The translations under genes were made by a program, and so were the position numbers. 64,000 bases of DNA from Oxytricha trifallax (Eukaryota > Ciliophora > Spirotrichea > Sporadotrichida > Oxytrichidae). The stretch covers positions 1 through 64,000 of the forward strand of contig ARYC01000184.1 in assembly GCA_000711775.1 (NCBI GenBank). The letters run 5' to 3'. The notes below the pieces were generated by a model that saw nothing but the letters and a program-made list of their open reading frames with translations, made no database searches and was not told where the DNA came from. Shown in pieces: positions 10,870 through 25,100 of this stretch (position 1 is the first letter of the stretch; each line of letters opens with the position of its first letter).

Positions 10870-12925
10870 AAATATATTTGATAATTGAATTTATTATAAA
10901 TACTAATTTATATTCTTTAATCAAGATATTGATGAAGATGACATAGAATTTTTAAATAAATACAATTAGATAAAGATGAAATTTATACAATTAAATGAAG
11001 CTATACTTAGTATTTATCCTATTTATTTTTTAAAAATTTTTGAAAAAATTATTGTAAAGTTTGTTATTTGTTACGATTTTTTAAAAAACAATTAAATTAT
11101 TTTTATAATCCTTATCAAAATTTATATAAAATTTAATTTTACTTTTAATATTATAAAGACGCTTTATAATATTAGTTTTATAATTTATGCTTTGAGTTTC
11201 AGTAAATTTATTGAGGACATGTCGTTTATTGTCCATATTAAAACTAATATGATAAAATTATAAAATTTATTTTAATTAAACTTATCTTTTCTGAAAAGTT
11301 TAAGTAGTTTATAACTATTTATTTGCAAGAAGTAAATGAAAGAAAATTTTAAATAATCAAAATAAATCAAGAATTAAAAAGAAGCCTCTCATTGAATAAG
11401 AAAATTGCAGAGTGAAATGAATTTAATTTCATTATTGTATTTGATAATTTGAGGATATAATATTTATATTATACAAAATAATTCTTAAGATAAGTTTCCA
11501 ATTTAATCTTGAATTTTTAAGTGAAATTTTTTATAGAGTTTTAATTATTTTTATAGATGACTGTAATTAATTATCTTTAAAAAATTAGAATTATGAAACG
11601 AAAATGGATAAAAAAACATTTATAATTATATTTATAGTTAATTCTCTTGCAAAATAAATTTATTTATAAAAAATTTTGGGTATTAAAATTATAATTTATT
11701 CAAATGAAAAACGTATCAATTAAAAATACAATTTGATTCAAATTAACAAACTTTCCTTAAATTATTTATTTATTTAATATTTAAAATAAATATCAATTCA
11801 GAAGAAAAAAATCTCTATTTAAATTTAATAAAATAAATAGATATTTTCATATATTAAATCATTCTTTCTAATCGTTAAAATAACTCATTAATCAATCTAT
11901 AATTTAACATTATTAATATGGATATTGGATTATTCAAAACTATGGCTATAACAAAATTTTAGAGATTATTATAATTGATATTTTTTATATAATTTCAATA
12001 CTTATTAGTAAATTTAAAGATATATTGTGGCACAATTGTAAAAATCCTTTGTCAAAGCTTTTAAAATTAATATATGAAGGTTTTATAATTTCCCTTTAAA
12101 TAAAAATAAAATTTAGATTTCATAGTATATAAGTTATGTATGATAAAGGGTTCTTAAAATGTTTATTTTTTATGAATTATATGATCTGATAAAACTTTAA
12201 GAATAACCATCTATAAAATAATTAAATCCTTAATTTCTCTTAGTCTATATAAAGCATTGAGTATAATTTATTGAAATTTCAAAAGTTAAATAATAGCAAG
12301 GTTATGATTTAATAGAATAAATTGATATAATTAATGTGCAGGAATCATAGATGTTTGAAGCTGTTAGAAAATTACAATTGTAACATTAATTATTTTATAT
12401 CAAAATTATTGCTATAAAAATCAATAAAATTATTTGAAAAGTTTTAATATTTGATTTTCAAATTTTAATCTAATTAATTCATTAATTAATGTTAAAATAA
12501 AAAATTAAATAATATGCAAAATTAAATTTAATTAAAAATAAATAATCAATTATATTGTATTTTATGAAATTATTTAAGTCACTATGATATAATGCAAATT
12601 TATTATTAATTTGAAATATCAAACATATTTTTTAATATATTATTTATTGAGTCATACTTATCTTATTATTTCAACTCATATAGTGAATTATGACTATTTC
12701 TATTTATTTTTTAAAAAAATTAATGCTAATTAATATAAAATTATAATTTAGCAGTAAAACTAAAATTAATTTAAATTATAGTTTAATTTAATTAATATGC
12801 TTATTATAAAAATCAAGTATTTTTAAATTAATATTTTAAAGATCCTTCTAAACAAATAATTCATTGGTGGAAGTAATAAAATGAAATTATTTTCTGAAAG
12901 AAATTATAATAAGCTTGAGTAATAT
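10870..12925. other. AT-rich spacer between AAC-L and K-C
   Basis: No coding block, repeat end or RNA gene could be recognised. It lies upstream of the AAC-L start and downstream of the K-C stop, so a promoter and a macronuclear telomere-addition site may lie here, but I see no specific signal. Confidence 0.5.
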
Positions 12926-12928
12926 TAA

Positions 12929-13170
12929 TCAAACTGTCTTTATTTTAAGCTATCCATTTTTTTCCCTAGAAATTTCTTTTCCCTTATCATAATATATTTT
13001 TAGTTTCTCTCCATTTTTATATACTCTAGTAATGATTCCATGTTTTAAGCCATTTTTCCAATTTCCTTCTTCGTTTCCGCCTTTTTCAAACTCTAGAAGT
13101 CCTTTGCCATTTTCTTTGTTTTCTTCAAATTATCCTGTGAATTTGTTACCATTTTTGTGATAATTAGGAA
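12929..13170 (-). CDS. K-C segment: C-terminal MORN repeats
   Basis: Minus strand: KNGNKFTGQFEENKENGKG, LLEFEKGGNEEGNWKNGLKH, then VYKNGEKLKIYYDKGKE and a TGA at 12929. The G-x-F/W...G-x-G spacing is that of MORN repeats, and the end resembles the K-A end (KNGQTEVILYDKGTLL). Confidence 0.8.
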
Positions 13171-16100
13171 AAATTTAAATAGTTGTCTAATATTCAATTA
13201 GAAGGTGTTTCTAAATAATAATGATTTTTAAAATTAAATAATTAATACATCCAGAATATTTTGTATTTTAATATTTTTTATTTACAGTAGGATAAGTTAC
13301 AATCAATAAAAGAGATATCATTTTTTATATGATATTCATATATTAAGATTAATAAATTTCTTTTAACTATGAATCTATTAATTTTAAATACCAATTAATT
13401 ATAATTTTTCTAGATCAACAATTTTTTTGATGATTTAGATTTTTAAAAAGATTTGTCATAGAATTATAATACTTTATAATAAATATATTGGAAAAATAGC
13501 AATTTTTATCAAAGATTCAATAAGTCATTGATAATCATAAATAAAACTTTCAATTATTGACATTTAACAGGAAGTTATTTCTAATTTGTATAAATATCAA
13601 ATAAATTTTAGAGAATAAATCTGTAAAGTGATTTCTTAGTAATTTAATCAAGAGTACATAAATGTTAAGACAGGGCTAGTTTTAATTGGATATTTATTTT
13701 TGCATTACAAAAACTAAGTCAAATTCATTTAAAATAATTCTTAATTTATCTTAATAAATATTTTTTAAGATATTACTCTCTTTTAAGAAATAAGTTTGAA
13801 TATATAATAAGTTCTTAGAAATTTAACTTTCATTCATGTTTAGAAACTGTATATACATAAAACCCCGTAAAATAATGATGACACAGAAAATTTGCAAATA
13901 GAAATCAAAATATATATCATTTCTGCTTTTATTATATTTGAAAACATGCGTCTAGTCTAAAATGCATGTTGCTTTATTTATTCATTATTCAAATTACCAA
14001 TTGTTATTTCCCTCATTGCTTTATGATTGCGCCCAATATCAGTGAAATGATTGCTACTAAGAGTACATGCAGTAATTGATATCCATTGTTCTATTGTGCT
14101 TTATTTCCACTTGCTTCTCCTGCCCCAGAACCCGCACTGCCACCTAATGCTGAATTCTTCATTCTCATCAAATCTCTCTGGTCCTTCAATCTGCTGAGTT
14201 CACGCTATAGCTCATCTTTTTCATTTGAGGCTTTCTGCAACTGCTTAAATATCAAATCATAGTTTTCATTGGGGTCGCTTGAACTCACTGGCGGTTGTTG
14301 ATTGAATACCTGTGATGAGAAACTAGTTGTGCACTGAGATGTCTGGTTTTACATTCTAAATTTGTTATTATGTTAGAGGTATTCTCTGTTGCTAGAGTGG
14401 ACTTCCTTTAGAGTATTCCTCTAGACAGCTTTGTAATTCTGCTGCTGCTTCAGCGTTTTAACGCAAACTGTGAGGTTTCATATATTCAGAGTAATGGTGA
14501 AGCTTGCAACTTGACTGAAGCTATCTTGTGGAAGGCTTGCATTAACTCGACGAGTCTGCATTGATTCATTTGAGCGTTGAATTTAATGTTTAAGTCCCCT
14601 AACTTGAACAAGAACTCAGGTGGGTTGAATTTAGAGTCAGTGTATTCAGTTGAGGTGAACATCTTGGTAATGTAGGCTGAGGCCTCAGTGCAAGCAACCA
14701 AGCAGGTATCTCTGTCATTGGAGTTGTTATCAATAAGTGAAGTGCAGGTACCAGCATTGAAACTAGAGAGGGAATTTCAAAAGTCTGAAAGGGTGTCAGC
14801 TTTAACAACGGTTTGAGCAACGGATATCACGCTAAAGAGAACGAGGATGTTTTTCATCTTTAAACTTTTAACTATAATCTTAATAATTAAAGGACTATAT
14901 TTATTTTTAATTTGAAATTAATTAAACAACTTACTTATGCGATCACATATCATACTTTTATATAAAATAATTTTTAATAATTTAAAAAAATTATATATTA
15001 GCTATTCAAAGATAATACCATTTATATATTAAATGGTTTTTATAATACTGATGATGTTTGATTCAATCTGAATAATTTTGATATATTTTTTTAAGATTTT
15101 TATAAATTGCTTTGTTCATTTAAATTAAAATTGTTTAAAAAATTTTTCTTAGGAAGCAATATACTTCCTTTAAATTGCCAAACATAAAGCAAACCTTGAA
15201 TTATAAATATTTTAAAGGTATTAAATTTTATTACATTAATAAACTGAATAAAACTTGAAATTTATTTAAATATGTGCCTTCTCCTTATCTCTAGTCATTA
15301 AATTTAAATAATAATAAACATTCAAGAATTCACCACAGTACATTCAAGACCTGAAAACTTTTAATAAAATATTATGGTCATTTGATTTATAAAATATTAT
15401 TTATGTTTTATTGGATGTTTAATTGAATAATTATACCAATTTGTAAAATAAGAAATAGGAATTAATGAACTTAGTCACTTTTAATGAATTACAATATTGC
15501 TATAAATATAGGTATAACTGCTTGTTAGTTGTTTTCGCATTATTGTTTTGGTACTTTAAACAACTAGACAAAAATTTAAAATTCTCACATTATGGCAATA
15601 TTAATTATCTCTGACCTTCTTATACTTTAAAAGTATTATAAATTTTTCTACGTGACTAATAAGCTTTAGTTTTTTTTATTCCAAGTTCCTCAAATTTTTA
15701 TCACTAAATAAATAATAGCTAACATTGAAAGAAAATAGTATAACTTTAAAGACAGCGAAAAAAGAATCAAGATGGTGATAAATTATCAGTAAAATTTATA
15801 GTAATAATCAAAACTATATTTTTTTTAAGTGTAGATTCTTATAGATGATAAGAACAAGTTAAATAGGTCTTAATCGATATCAAATTAACAGTAGTTCTAA
15901 TAAAAATTCTTAAAAAAATTCAAAACTTAATTTAAACTAGTACCAATCTAAATTTCTTAGTTAGCAATAGTAAAAATTTGCAAATAGAGAAATCATGGAT
16001 ATAATCTAAAATATAAAATTGTCTTTGATAATCATTAAATTACATCCTTGACCCACTATAAAGTGTAATTTTCAAAAGATAAAATGAAGTAAAGTAAATA

Positions 16101-19100
16101 AAGTTTATTTAATTAATTTCAAACTAATATTTTTAATTACATTTCAAATTCAAATAAATATGTGTGTACTAACTCCAAAACATTATTCACATATTAAAAA
16201 TAAAGTAGCCATTCCAAATTACAAAAAGTTAAGGAGTTTATATTGCTCTACTGCTCATTAACATTGTTCCTTAACCTTGGCGTTTACCTTTCACAAATTT
16301 CCCTTCAAAGTAATAATTTTCAGTATCGTCATGTATATCGAATTAACATCCTTCACCATCAAGAATACCATTTAATAATAATTCAATAAAAATATATATA
16401 GGATTTATAAATATTTTTTAGAACGTTGTTAGCAAAATATCCTTCCTTGATTAAATATTTTGTATACTTATTAAATTCATTATAAAAAATGATGCTCTCC
16501 TGCTCATATAATCTTCCGTAGTACTTCTAATTCTCTTTATAAATAAATTTAAAGGTAATTTGTAGTAGCCAACAAAGATGCTACCGTTAATATCAACTCT
16601 CCTTTTTAATTCCAAAGAGTTTTTCAGAATTTTATCCTCATCGATTGGACCATTATATTCTTTTATAAATAATAATATTTGCATTGATTTTGTATAAAGA
16701 AAGTGAGTAAGAGATTTATAACTATAACAAACATTAATGATTAGTTATTTTATTATTAAATATAATAAATTTATTTCAAATATAAATGATAAAAAAATCC
16801 AATAAATATAATTTGAAATTATTCAAAATTGAATTTAAATGTAATTCTTTATAATTTTTAAAAAAGAATGCCAAATAATTCTAAATATTTACATTCATAT
16901 TATTTCTTATATATTATATAATTTTGAAATAAGATATTCTTTCATCAATTCTTACATGTAGTTACTACAAAAAGCTTTTTCAAGCTAGACTTGCCTTTAA
17001 TCTTATGAAGTAAATTTTGATTTGATTTATTTCATTTTGAACAAAATTCTTCCAATTTCTGGTATAAATATAAATATTAAAAATTTAAAAGTACACTGTG
17101 TAAAAGGGGCTTTTTTAATCTTTTCATAAGCTTTTCCTCGGAATAGTCCTCGAATAAGTCATCAGTTAATTACAATAATGTAGGTATACATAATAAATGG
17201 TAGATATACATAATAAATGGATGTTAATTTAAATGATAAATCAAATAATTTGAAGTATTCGTTATTAAAAATTCACTATCTACTTCAGTAGAAGTTAAAT
17301 GAAGCATTCAATAAGTGTGAAAAAACTTCACAATCTCTTGAGTTAGTTAAACTTTATTTGAAACCTCTAGTTCAGTTAAATTTTTTTCCTCTCAATTAGG
17401 GATAAGTTTATTCGAGATTGAGATGAGATAAAATAGAAATTATTGAATTATTAGATTTATTTTGAATGAAGTCGAGACACACAAGTTTGAATGATTTTTA
17501 ATCAGGTTTATAATTTTATTATTTACCCTCTTTCTAATAAAATTCTCAATTTCAAAAGTGTTCTTGCCTTATTATCTAAACAAAATTATTTTAAATTTCT
17601 ATTCTTATTTTTTCATAGTCCTATCAAAATATTAACAAATTTATCTTACTCTTGAATCTATTGAAAGATATCAATCATCATCATTCATATAATATTATTA
17701 AATATTATAAAATACGTTTTATTAATTCCTTTCTCCATCAATAAATATTTATAATAATTAAATTACTTATCTGAGCCCAAAAAATCGATGTACCCCCTGC
17801 CAAAATATTTGAAATACCCTAAAATACATCCTTTTATATGAAAAACTTTTTAAAAACGATTTCCCTTATAATATTTTACTCTCTCAACAATATCTATTAT
17901 TAAATTGTCGTAATTTTCAATTTATCTTTTATAAATATTTAAATTTATTTTTTTTATTTTTTAATTATATTTAATATTATTGACAACTTTCCTGAAGTCA
18001 TAGACATATTGAAAAGAGAATATCAAAATAAAAATTTAAATGATAACAAAAGCTTTTTTTTAAATTACAACAATTTGAATAAAAAAATATTGTTTTGAGA
18101 ATCAGATTTTATAAACATAGAAGATTCAAACAATTTGAAAATAGATTGTAAAATAATGGGGTATTTAATTGATATTCGTTCGGATTTAGTGGGAAAACTT
18201 GGGGTGAACCACTTATCAATTATGTTGGAATAGGCAAAATGCCATTAAGTAAACAATTTATATATGTTTAAGACTTTTAAATTATTGGATTCTCAATTAT
18301 TTCTTCAATTGTGAGCTTCCTTTTTAAGCCTTTAGAGTAATAAACTCTTTAATTGTTATAACAGTAACTAGATGTGTACAATAAATTTGGAGTCTTATGA
18401 GGTTAGAAATAAATTATATCAAATTGCAATATGAAAAATTAGGTTCTATTATGACTTTAAATTTACTGCATAATCTTAGGTATGATCGAGTATAAGTATA
18501 GATTAATTCAAACCTTTACTGAACTTTGCAGTTATAGCAAATTTTCTGTACAAGCATGCTCAATTTTTACGAATAATTGCTGGTTATCGTTGAAATTTTT
18601 TTCATGGCTTTCTAAAATTTCCTGCAATAAAATAAATGTTCTCTCATATTCTATATTGATTAACTATAACTAACCACACTTTCTATGACTATAGAGCAGT
18701 GATATTTAATCGCAAGTTTCTTGCCTTGTGGCATCTCACAATATAATATCGCTAATTTATATAAAAGAAATAGTTTTACTTTCAGGCTTTAAGTATAGTG
18801 AAACGAGAGATTACTTTTAAAATTACGTATTATTTTTTGATTTAACTTAAATTTATGTAGAATTCAGACGCTTGTCGATAATAGGACCAAATTAATACAC
18901 AATGATGATTTTAAACTAATTTACGATATAATTTTTAAAGTAAAATGAATTATAAATAAATCCGAAATATGGATATATAAGGTTGGATAATGGCTTAAGT
19001 AAATAAATTTAGAAAAATACTCATAATTATGAATAAAATTAGGAAGAAAAAATCTCGATAATTATTTAATGAAAATGATCGAAATATATTTATATTCTAC

Positions 19101-22100
19101 TACGTATAATCAGCTTGAATGAATTATAAAATCGTCTACAAACAGAATCTCAATTTCCTTTTGGCTAAAGGATGTATTTAAAATTTAGAAAGCTATTTTT
19201 ATCTTAGGCTGATTTTTTAGTGAATTCTTAATTAATGCTAATATTATTAGTTATGCAATTTTAATTTTTAATAAATTATTAAATATTTTACTCTAATCAA
19301 ATTACTTATTATAAATGTAACATTCTTTAAATCCCATGATATTATTGACAAGATTATTTTCTAGTTAAATTAAGGGTTTGCTATCGTTACAGCATTTCTG
19401 ATTCTTGGAAGCTGAATGAGAGTATATATTATACAATATTTAATGCAAAAGAGTAAGAGTGAATCATTGACTTTACATATTAATTCAGCTCAAATACGGA
19501 GTTTTTGTCTCCATCATTTCTTCTTACTAATGTCTAGAACTAGAGTTTCTACTTTTTGAATCAAAAGTATAATTATGTGTTCATTTGATCTGTTTTTTAA
19601 ATAAAAGAATTTAATATTTTGGAAGTAGGCGAAATAAATTAAAATGCAAAAATATTAGTAACAAAAACATTTTTTATTTAATCATCTGTGGATTACGAAA
19701 CGATAGCACTTACTCTAATGAAACTTAGGTATTCAAAATAAGTAATAAGCCATTAGAAATTGCAAGCTTAATCTATGAATATAATCAGGGGTGAATGCAT
19801 CATAATCACAAATAGTAATGTTTGCAATGTCAAGATTCCCTCTACTCGTTCATTCATGTGATTACTGAAATGCCCGTTGTTTGCCTTGTGAATAGTAAGT
19901 GCTATATGGGCTGTAGACATCCTCCTTGTGTGCTCCATGAAGGGTTTCTCCAAGTGTAGCATTTAGCGCTAACTGAGAAGCGAAGTCTATATAATGTCTT
20001 GCTTTAGGCATTCTCCTTGCTCTGCTCATCTCAATATCTTTGTATTATAGTTTTGAGCACTATCTTGTCGGTGTAATGGAGCGCTTCATGTGGAACCATA
20101 GAAGAAAGTGGTATTATGCCAAATCTTGAGGACATGCATCACATTGCTTTATCAGGTCGGCTGGTCTTGACATTTTCTTATTTGAATTCAAGAATTTCAG
20201 TATTGCAAACGAAGTAAGGGGCGAAAGTTTGAATAGGGGCTACTAGCGGCATCAAGCGATTCTCCATCATAAGAACAGGGAATTGGAATGATGACTCAGA
20301 CAAGTGTACTAGGGACAGAGATAATCGAAGATCAATATTTACCCAAGACCGTTTGAATTCCCATGTAATGGTTTTAGACTTAAATGATGATGGTTTTGAA
20401 TATGGAGAGAAAATCATATCTGCAAAGCTTGCGAATCTCTCTAGCCTGCTGCCCTTTACCTTTCATGACAAGGCGCTTTCCTCAATGTTGCAGTGTAGTG
20501 TACCCAGGCGGATTCTCCCATTTTTAAAGAATTACAATTTAGATGAAGTGCTATTACTGATAACGAGGCAGTGGAATCCTGATGCAGCTTCAAGGTTCGC
20601 GCTACTCGTTGGCTTCTCAACCCATGGAGTTCCCATCCACTATTGTACCTCATAGCTTCAATACAACTCCTTCGCACCAAGGGGAGCCCGCTCAGATGCC
20701 TAGAGAATCTAAGATGATAAATGCTGAAGCAGCAGTGAATTCATGGTCTTTTACAACTACTATTTTTCATGTCATTCAAAACCCCAAAACCTTTTCAGTA
20801 GTTTCATTGAGTTTTTGATTGATAAAAGTAGACTATTAAGGCATACTTTTTTAGGGTTTTAATAGGGTTTATGTTGAGGGTTTAATGTTTAAATATTAGT
20901 AATTTAAGTGAGTATATGCGAGGTTGTGGGTCAGTTTATGACAGTGAGTATATAGATTTATTGTCTAAGTTGCGTTATGGGTGCGATGATTATAGTGATC
21001 AACTCAAACCTATTCTTAATTACACGTCTATAGCAAGGCTCCTCTATAAATCTCCAGCAACTGTGAGGTCTCACTGTCTATTAGCATTGGATTTAAAGAG
21101 ATAGCCTAAGAGACCCTTATAATTTTAGCAGCATCATATTGACTATCTTTTTAATGATAAGACTCTTAAATACTGTGCTCATTTCTCACTATCCTAGAGG
21201 GCTGTGATGTTTCATCGCCAATTTCCTGAGCTTCATATATCCGCTTAATCGATAGCTAAATATATAAAAAGAACGGAATATCTTACAAGACAGTCAATCG
21301 CATTAAGAGAGTGATTGACTTTAATGTTCCATTTTATAATGATAATTTAAATTATATATTCGATTAAATGCAGAGGGCTATTACTAATAACATTAAGTTC
21401 ATAGACGCTGATGAGGGAGTATTCACGTTTAATACCTTCATATCAAGATCTTGGTATAAAAGATAAAGCAACATTGAAGTATATGATTAAAAGGTTAACG
21501 TTTAAACTCATGCTATACTTGATTGAATAAGCGAAGATAATGGCTACGAGACTTATGTTATCCACCATCGCTCAATAAAAACCTAATAATACATAAATTT
21601 CTTGTAATAACTCAGAGATAAGTACCTGGACGAAGAGATTACTCTGTTTGTAGATAACTTATCAGTATATTAAACTAAAGACTCAAGGAGAGAATATGAA
21701 AGGCTAAACATAACACCTGTATTTAATGTTCCTTATAGCCCTCAGTTCAATGGAATTGAACTATATTGGGGCCTATTAAAAGGCCACTACAAGAAACTTC
21801 TGCTCTATCATTTGATGCATGATCTGAAGATAGATACAGTAGATTTTATTAAGAGTGCTGCTAAAAGAGTCAGCGATGATAAAGCAAAAGTGTGGGCAAG
21901 AGAAGGAAGATTTTGTGTTTATAAATAAGTTTTAGATTTAAGCGAATGAATAAGTTCACATATTAAATTTGCATGTAAAGGGATTTGGCTTCTCTTTCTT
22001 TTCTTCCTCTTAAGGCTTGCTTGGGCCCATGTTTCTTCTCTTCGTGCCAGCCCCTGCATCTATGTTCATCTCGTCTGGCTTTTAGAAATCTTTGAAGAGT

Positions 22101-25100
22101 CTCTTACTCAATTCATGCTTTACTTATGACTTTCTCTCTCTGTTTAACTTGCTGCGCTCTTTCATCAAGTATATAGCAGTTCCAGACTTTTCTAAAAAGT
22201 TAGAAGGGTAAGCTTACTTGGGATGAATGTATGCTTCTGTAGTTCCTAGAGCCAGGTGTTGCTTGTTTTTGTTCCATGCTTCTCTTTTTCTTCAGGAGAG
22301 ATGCTGTAGTGTTTCTTGTGAGCTTCTTAAATTACCTCATTTAAGTACTCAGGTTTCAGAGTTCCAAGGACACCAAAGAAGAAGTTTCTCTCTGGCAACT
22401 TATTAGAGAGTTGTAGCTTTGATGGAAGGTAGAGAGCAACATCTGGATCACTCATAGCATCGTCATATAGGTTTGTAACAGATATTTCAGGGTAGTTATG
22501 AATTTCAATCATCCTAATTTCATTCGACTTAAAAGCTTTTTTCTCTTCGCTTAGCAATGCTATTAAGAACGAAATTTAAAGTTTATCCTGCTAAACCAAG
22601 TACCTATAGAGGTTCTCTTTACTTCGAAATTTTACTACTAAATCTTGATATTAAATTCTCCTCATTGCATCATTCATAGACTCCATCTTGCTTATTCTTT
22701 CTAGAAATGTTAATGAAATTTAAAATTATGGATATCCATTCTAAGTTTATTAAAATCTTACTACTAAATAGGGAGGACCAACAGGAGGTCAACCTTGAAA
22801 AGATATGAGGAGAAGAATTGAAAAACTTGGTCCAAGTTTTACAGATTGATTTTCATTTTTATCAATCTATCTCCATTAAATTGCTCCTAATTTTGTTTAA
22901 TAATTTAGGAGGACCTCCAAATTAAGTTCAAACTTTATTAGGAGTTAAATTTTAAGGTTAAAACTTAATTAGGAGCATATTAAATTTAAAAATGTTTAAT
23001 AACTTTACCTCCAAATTAAGTTCAAGCTTAATTTGGAGGATCTCCGAGAGAAACAAAACTTCATTAGGAGTATTTCAATTTAATAAAAATGTATAAAATT
23101 CTCATAAATTATGTCAAATTACTGTCTTTTATGGTAAGTTAATTTCTTACCTCTCAGCAAAATATCTAACTGAGTGTCTTGTACTCTACTATAATATTTT
23201 ATCTCGGGTAGATTTTATCATTATTATAATAAAATATATCAGAAAAACTAAAATTAGCGCTAACCTTTTGAGAAGAGCGGCATTACTTGGATCAAGTCAA
23301 TAAAATTTATCATTCCAGCAACCAAGAAAATTGGAGACCAGAGACGCTTGTACTCAGTGGGAGCCTACTTATGACAACTTTGACCAGTCTAGCTTTGAGA
23401 TTTAAATATAAATTAAGAAAGAGGTTATCAAAGAAGCTGTGCAAATTGAGGAGGAGGTTAAACAACCCGCCATAGAGCATTAATAATTACAAGCCAAAGT
23501 TGACTATTAATGCAAAGAATGCAATAAAGTTTTCCCTTACAAGTCAACTTATAAGAGACACTTGAGAGATATACACAACGATATGCCAAGGTTATATCTC
23601 AAGCATTAAAAGAAAGATGGGAAGTATGTCTGTGAGTTCTGTGAGAAACCATATTCTCATACTAAAGATCTCAAAGTGCACTTAAAGAAAAATCACAATT
23701 AAAGTTTTGTCTTTATACATGAACCTACAGGGAATAGATTCCTCTAAAAAAAGAAGATTAAGAACCTAGTGGAGTCTCTTAGAGTTGAAGTGTAGAAGTT
23801 AGTCAAAATGAAGAAAGCAGTCAAGAACTTTCCAGTCTCTGAGATCAATAAAATCATGGTTAAAATAGAGGAAATGAAGATTCCCATATTAAAAATTATT
23901 GACTTAGATTCTTGCCTAGAAAGCTACCTCACTCTTGAAGATAAAATAGAGAAGAGAGTCATTACTGATGACTAATATGCTTACAAGATATATCCTTTCA
24001 ATTACTTCCTTGCTGATGATGACAAGTTCCAAATGGAATTTGCTAATGAGTATTATGCTCTTTAAAAGGCAAAGTTAAATGAGTGCAGGCATATCATCTA
24101 GCTTGATGCTATTTTACTTGGTAAAGATCATGTTGCCTTCAGGCTTCATTTACTAGAAATGACTTATAGTGAATTCCTATCTGTCAATAGATGTCAGAGA
24201 TAAGTTAGCTAGATAGTATAGCAGATAGTTGAGGGGATTGAAGAGCTTAACAAGCTAGGTTATGTCCATAGAGACTTAAAGCCAGAGAGCATCGTGATGA
24301 ACTTTCAGCCTCTTAGAGTTTATATTATTGACTTCAATAGAGCTCAAAATGTGCAAGCCTCTGCACAAGGAAATGCATACGGCACTCCTGGATTTTTTCC
24401 CAGAGAGAGAGGATTGAATAGATGGAGACACTTAATGGGATATCTGGGCTCTAGGAATAATAATAATAGAGAGCGACATACCAAGAAACGATTACTTTAG
24501 CTGCAGGGGTGAGAGATATTCTAAGCAGAGAATCAAACAATATCTCGATAAAAATAAAATAAATGGAGGTCTCAGAGAACTTGCATACTCAACTATTATC
24601 AAGCCAAGCTAAGAGAATTAACAAACAATAGAAACAATCAAACATCAACTTAGAAAGATAAAATTCAGAGAACTGCCACATGACTCTAAGCTTATATTTG
24701 TGTGAAATATTTTAAAAACTCGCTTGTTATACTCACTTAAAATACTAATATTTAAACATTAAACCCCTACATAAACCCTATTAAAACCCTAATAAAGTAT
24801 GCACTAATAGTCTACTTTTATCAATCAAAAACTCAATCAAACTACTGAAAGGGTTTAGGGGTTTTGATTGCTGCAAAGAGAATTATTGCTGAATAAGCTT
24901 TCAAGTTTAAAGTCGCCAAGGGTCTTTTTCCTGGTGATATTAGATTAAAATAAGCAAACTGTGAGATCAACCGTTTACACTGCATTTGTTGGAGGTAAGC
25001 TCGCGGTTTGCCTTGATATTAGTGAAAGAGCAATCTCCAGCGCCCTTATTTTGAATAATTGAGTCCCTCTTTTATTTGCCTCATCAACTGGAATGTACAC

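Larger units (their letters stand above)
20777..24866 (+). mobile_element. TBE-b, complete telomere-bearing element
   Basis: Begins caaaaccccaaaacc and ends ggggttttg; ATT is duplicated at 20774-20776 and 24867-24869. Terminal inverted repeats run to roughly 110 bp or more (aaaagtagactatta is shared by both ends). Length 4090 bp, usual for the family. It carries the 42-kDa transposase (plus), the 22-kDa gene (minus) and the 57-kDa zinc finger/kinase gene (plus). It is inserted in an open frame: FHVI before and AAKRIIAEQAF after, in phase once one ATT is removed. Confidence 0.95.

Noticed and set aside
18482-18673. 63-codon plus-strand frame as a gene
   Set aside because: Next to the transposase fossil and AT-rich; no protein-like motifs and no paralogue.
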